Shown here: positions 4,922 to 5,530 of the stretch, piece after piece
Numbering within the stretch: the first letter of the stretch is position 1
How the letters are laid out: the number at the start of each line of letters is the position of its first letter
Assembly: GCA_964452285.1 (NCBI GenBank)
Contig: CAYVKW010000043.1
Location: 1-5,530 of the forward strand
Direction: 5' to 3'
DNA: 5,530 bases
Source: JAUNST01 sp964452285
Lineage (GTDB): Bacteria > Patescibacteriota > Microgenomatia > UBA1400 > PJMF01
The notes under the pieces: model-generated
Seen by the model: only the letters and a program-made list of their open reading frames with translations
The model's database searches: none
Told to the model about the DNA's origin: nothing
Translations under genes and position numbers: made by a program

Positions 4922-5530
4922 ATGCATAAACTTATTTATACTCTCTTTTGGTTTTTTACCACTTGTCTTTTTTTGCTTGGCGGTTGCTTTTTTATTAGTC
5001 GCGAATTTTGGCCCGAGCAATGGCCAAAATTCGCCCTGTTTTCCTCAAAAGAAGAAATTATTTCGTCAGCGCTTGTAGACACCAGCGCGAGCGTCCCCGA
5101 ATCCACGGCCGCCGCTTTGGCGCGCACCGCGGACGCTCGCGCCCATTTAGTCGCCAACTTTATTGAACGTAACGACGTTGGTGGCGATTCACCCTTGCAA
5201 CCATACGAAGACTGGGGACAAAAATTTGTCACTATCGCCGACGAATACGGACTCGACTTTCGCCTTTTACCCGCCATCGCTCGCAAAGAAAGCACCTTTT
5301 GCAAAAGCAATATTGCTCGCACTTATTACAACTGTTTCGGCTATGGCGTCCCTGCTTCCGGCATCACTGATGCCGGCAAATTCACTTCTTATGAAGAAGG
5401 TATTCGCACCGTTGCGGCCAGTCTCAAACGCAATTATTTAGACAAAGGTTTAACCAATCCCGAAGACATTATGCAAAAATATTGTCCACCAAGCAACGGC
5501 ACTTGGGCCGATCATCTCAATCAATGGTTA
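4922..5530 (+). CDS. Membrane-anchored lysozyme/transglycosylase-like (glucosaminidase-type) enzyme, N-terminal part
   Basis: The first 203 codons are present and the frame is open to the right edge, so the C-terminus is missing. The N-terminus (residues 4-25) is strongly hydrophobic with few basic residues. It is either a signal anchor or, given LLGGC at 18-22, a possible lipoprotein signal with C22 as the lipidated residue; the hydrophobic FFI after C22 makes the anchor more likely. A low-complexity Ala/Ser linker covers about 47-75. From about 90 a lysozyme-like domain begins: DEYGLDFRLLPAIARKEST (107-125), in which E123 fits the catalytic Glu of this fold, then FCKSN, YYNCFGYG (135-142), FTSYEEGI (154-161) and a C-terminal CPPSNGTWADHLN (188-200). 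This suggests cleavage of the peptidoglycan glycan backbone outside the membrane. C127 and C138 could form a disulfide. The fold is recognised from motifs; lytic transglycosylase versus N-acetylglucosaminidase chemistry is not resolved. The ATG at 4922 is the first in frame after the uvrA end and directly precedes the anchor. Confidence 0.82.
   Translation, partial: MHKLIYTLFWFFTTCLFLLGGCFFISREFWPEQWPKFALFSSKEEIISSALVDTSASVPESTAAALARTADARAHLVANFIERNDVGGDSPLQPYEDWGQKFVTIADEYGLDFRLLPAIARKESTFCKSNIARTYYNCFGYGVPASGITDAGKFTSYEEGIRTVAASLKRNYLDKGLTNPEDIMQKYCPPSNGTWADHLNQWL
5085..5142. repeat. 12-bp perfect inverted repeat inside the lysozyme-like gene
   Basis: GCGCGAGCGTCC at 5085-5096 is the exact reverse complement of GGACGCTCGCGC at 5131-5142, with a 34-base loop that is itself GC-rich (GGCCGCCGC and GCGCGC). 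It encodes part of the Ala/Ser linker between the membrane segment and the catalytic domain, about residues 55-74. It would form a stable hairpin in the mRNA. The GC content of this linker is clearly higher than in the flanking AT-rich coding DNA. Confidence 0.6.

Noticed and set aside
4936..5322. Minus-strand 128-codon reading frame opposite the lysozyme-like gene
   Set aside because: The plus strand carries a clear membrane anchor and lysozyme-like motifs. The antisense frame is low-complexity and basic, typical of a shadow in a GC-richer patch.

Overview
The window looks like ordinary chromosomal DNA from a bacterium, most likely a member of the Candidate Phyla Radiation (Patescibacteria). 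That placement is an inference. It rests on the style of the proteins: a single-pass thioredoxin-like protein with a CPHC site, and an N-terminally anchored lysozyme-like enzyme with a KEST(F)C...NC(F)GYG core that resembles proteins I associate with that group. Very short or absent 5' leaders and the lack of Shine-Dalgarno sequences are consistent with it. The DNA is moderately AT-rich, and TGA appears to be read as stop (an ATGA stop/start overlap), which argues against a TGA-recoding lineage. No rRNA or other taxonomic marker is present, so the phylum stays unproven.

Layout. On the minus strand, read right to left, there is a compact three-gene unit: a membrane-anchored thioredoxin-like protein (1768 to 1244), the endolytic murein transglycosylase MltG (1230 to 259), and the N-terminal part of a secreted protein (262 to beyond base 1). 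The gaps are 13 bases and a 4-base overlap. All three products are predicted to work at or outside the membrane. On the plus strand, diverging from that unit, lie uvrA (1878 to 4862), complete and with all expected nucleotide-binding and zinc motifs, and then the start of a membrane-anchored lysozyme/transglycosylase-like enzyme (4922 to beyond 5530).

Regulation. The 109-base divergent intergenic region holds two back-to-back sigma70-type promoters, both with a TATAAT box preceded by TGn. Their -10 boxes end only 9 and 11 bases before the ATG codons, so both mRNAs should be leaderless or nearly so. A third good promoter (TTGGCA, 17 bases, TATACT) precedes the lysozyme-like gene and also implies a leader of only about 9 bases. 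None of the five start codons has a convincing Shine-Dalgarno sequence. A short palindrome, GTTC-N5-GAAC, overlaps the predicted uvrA transcription start and start codon.

Taken together this is a nucleotide excision repair gene flanked by cell-wall and envelope genes. I see no mobile element, CRISPR array, RNA gene or clear undescribed system. The most interesting signal is the expression architecture (leaderless promoters without Shine-Dalgarno sequences). No stretch longer than about 110 bases is without a gene.
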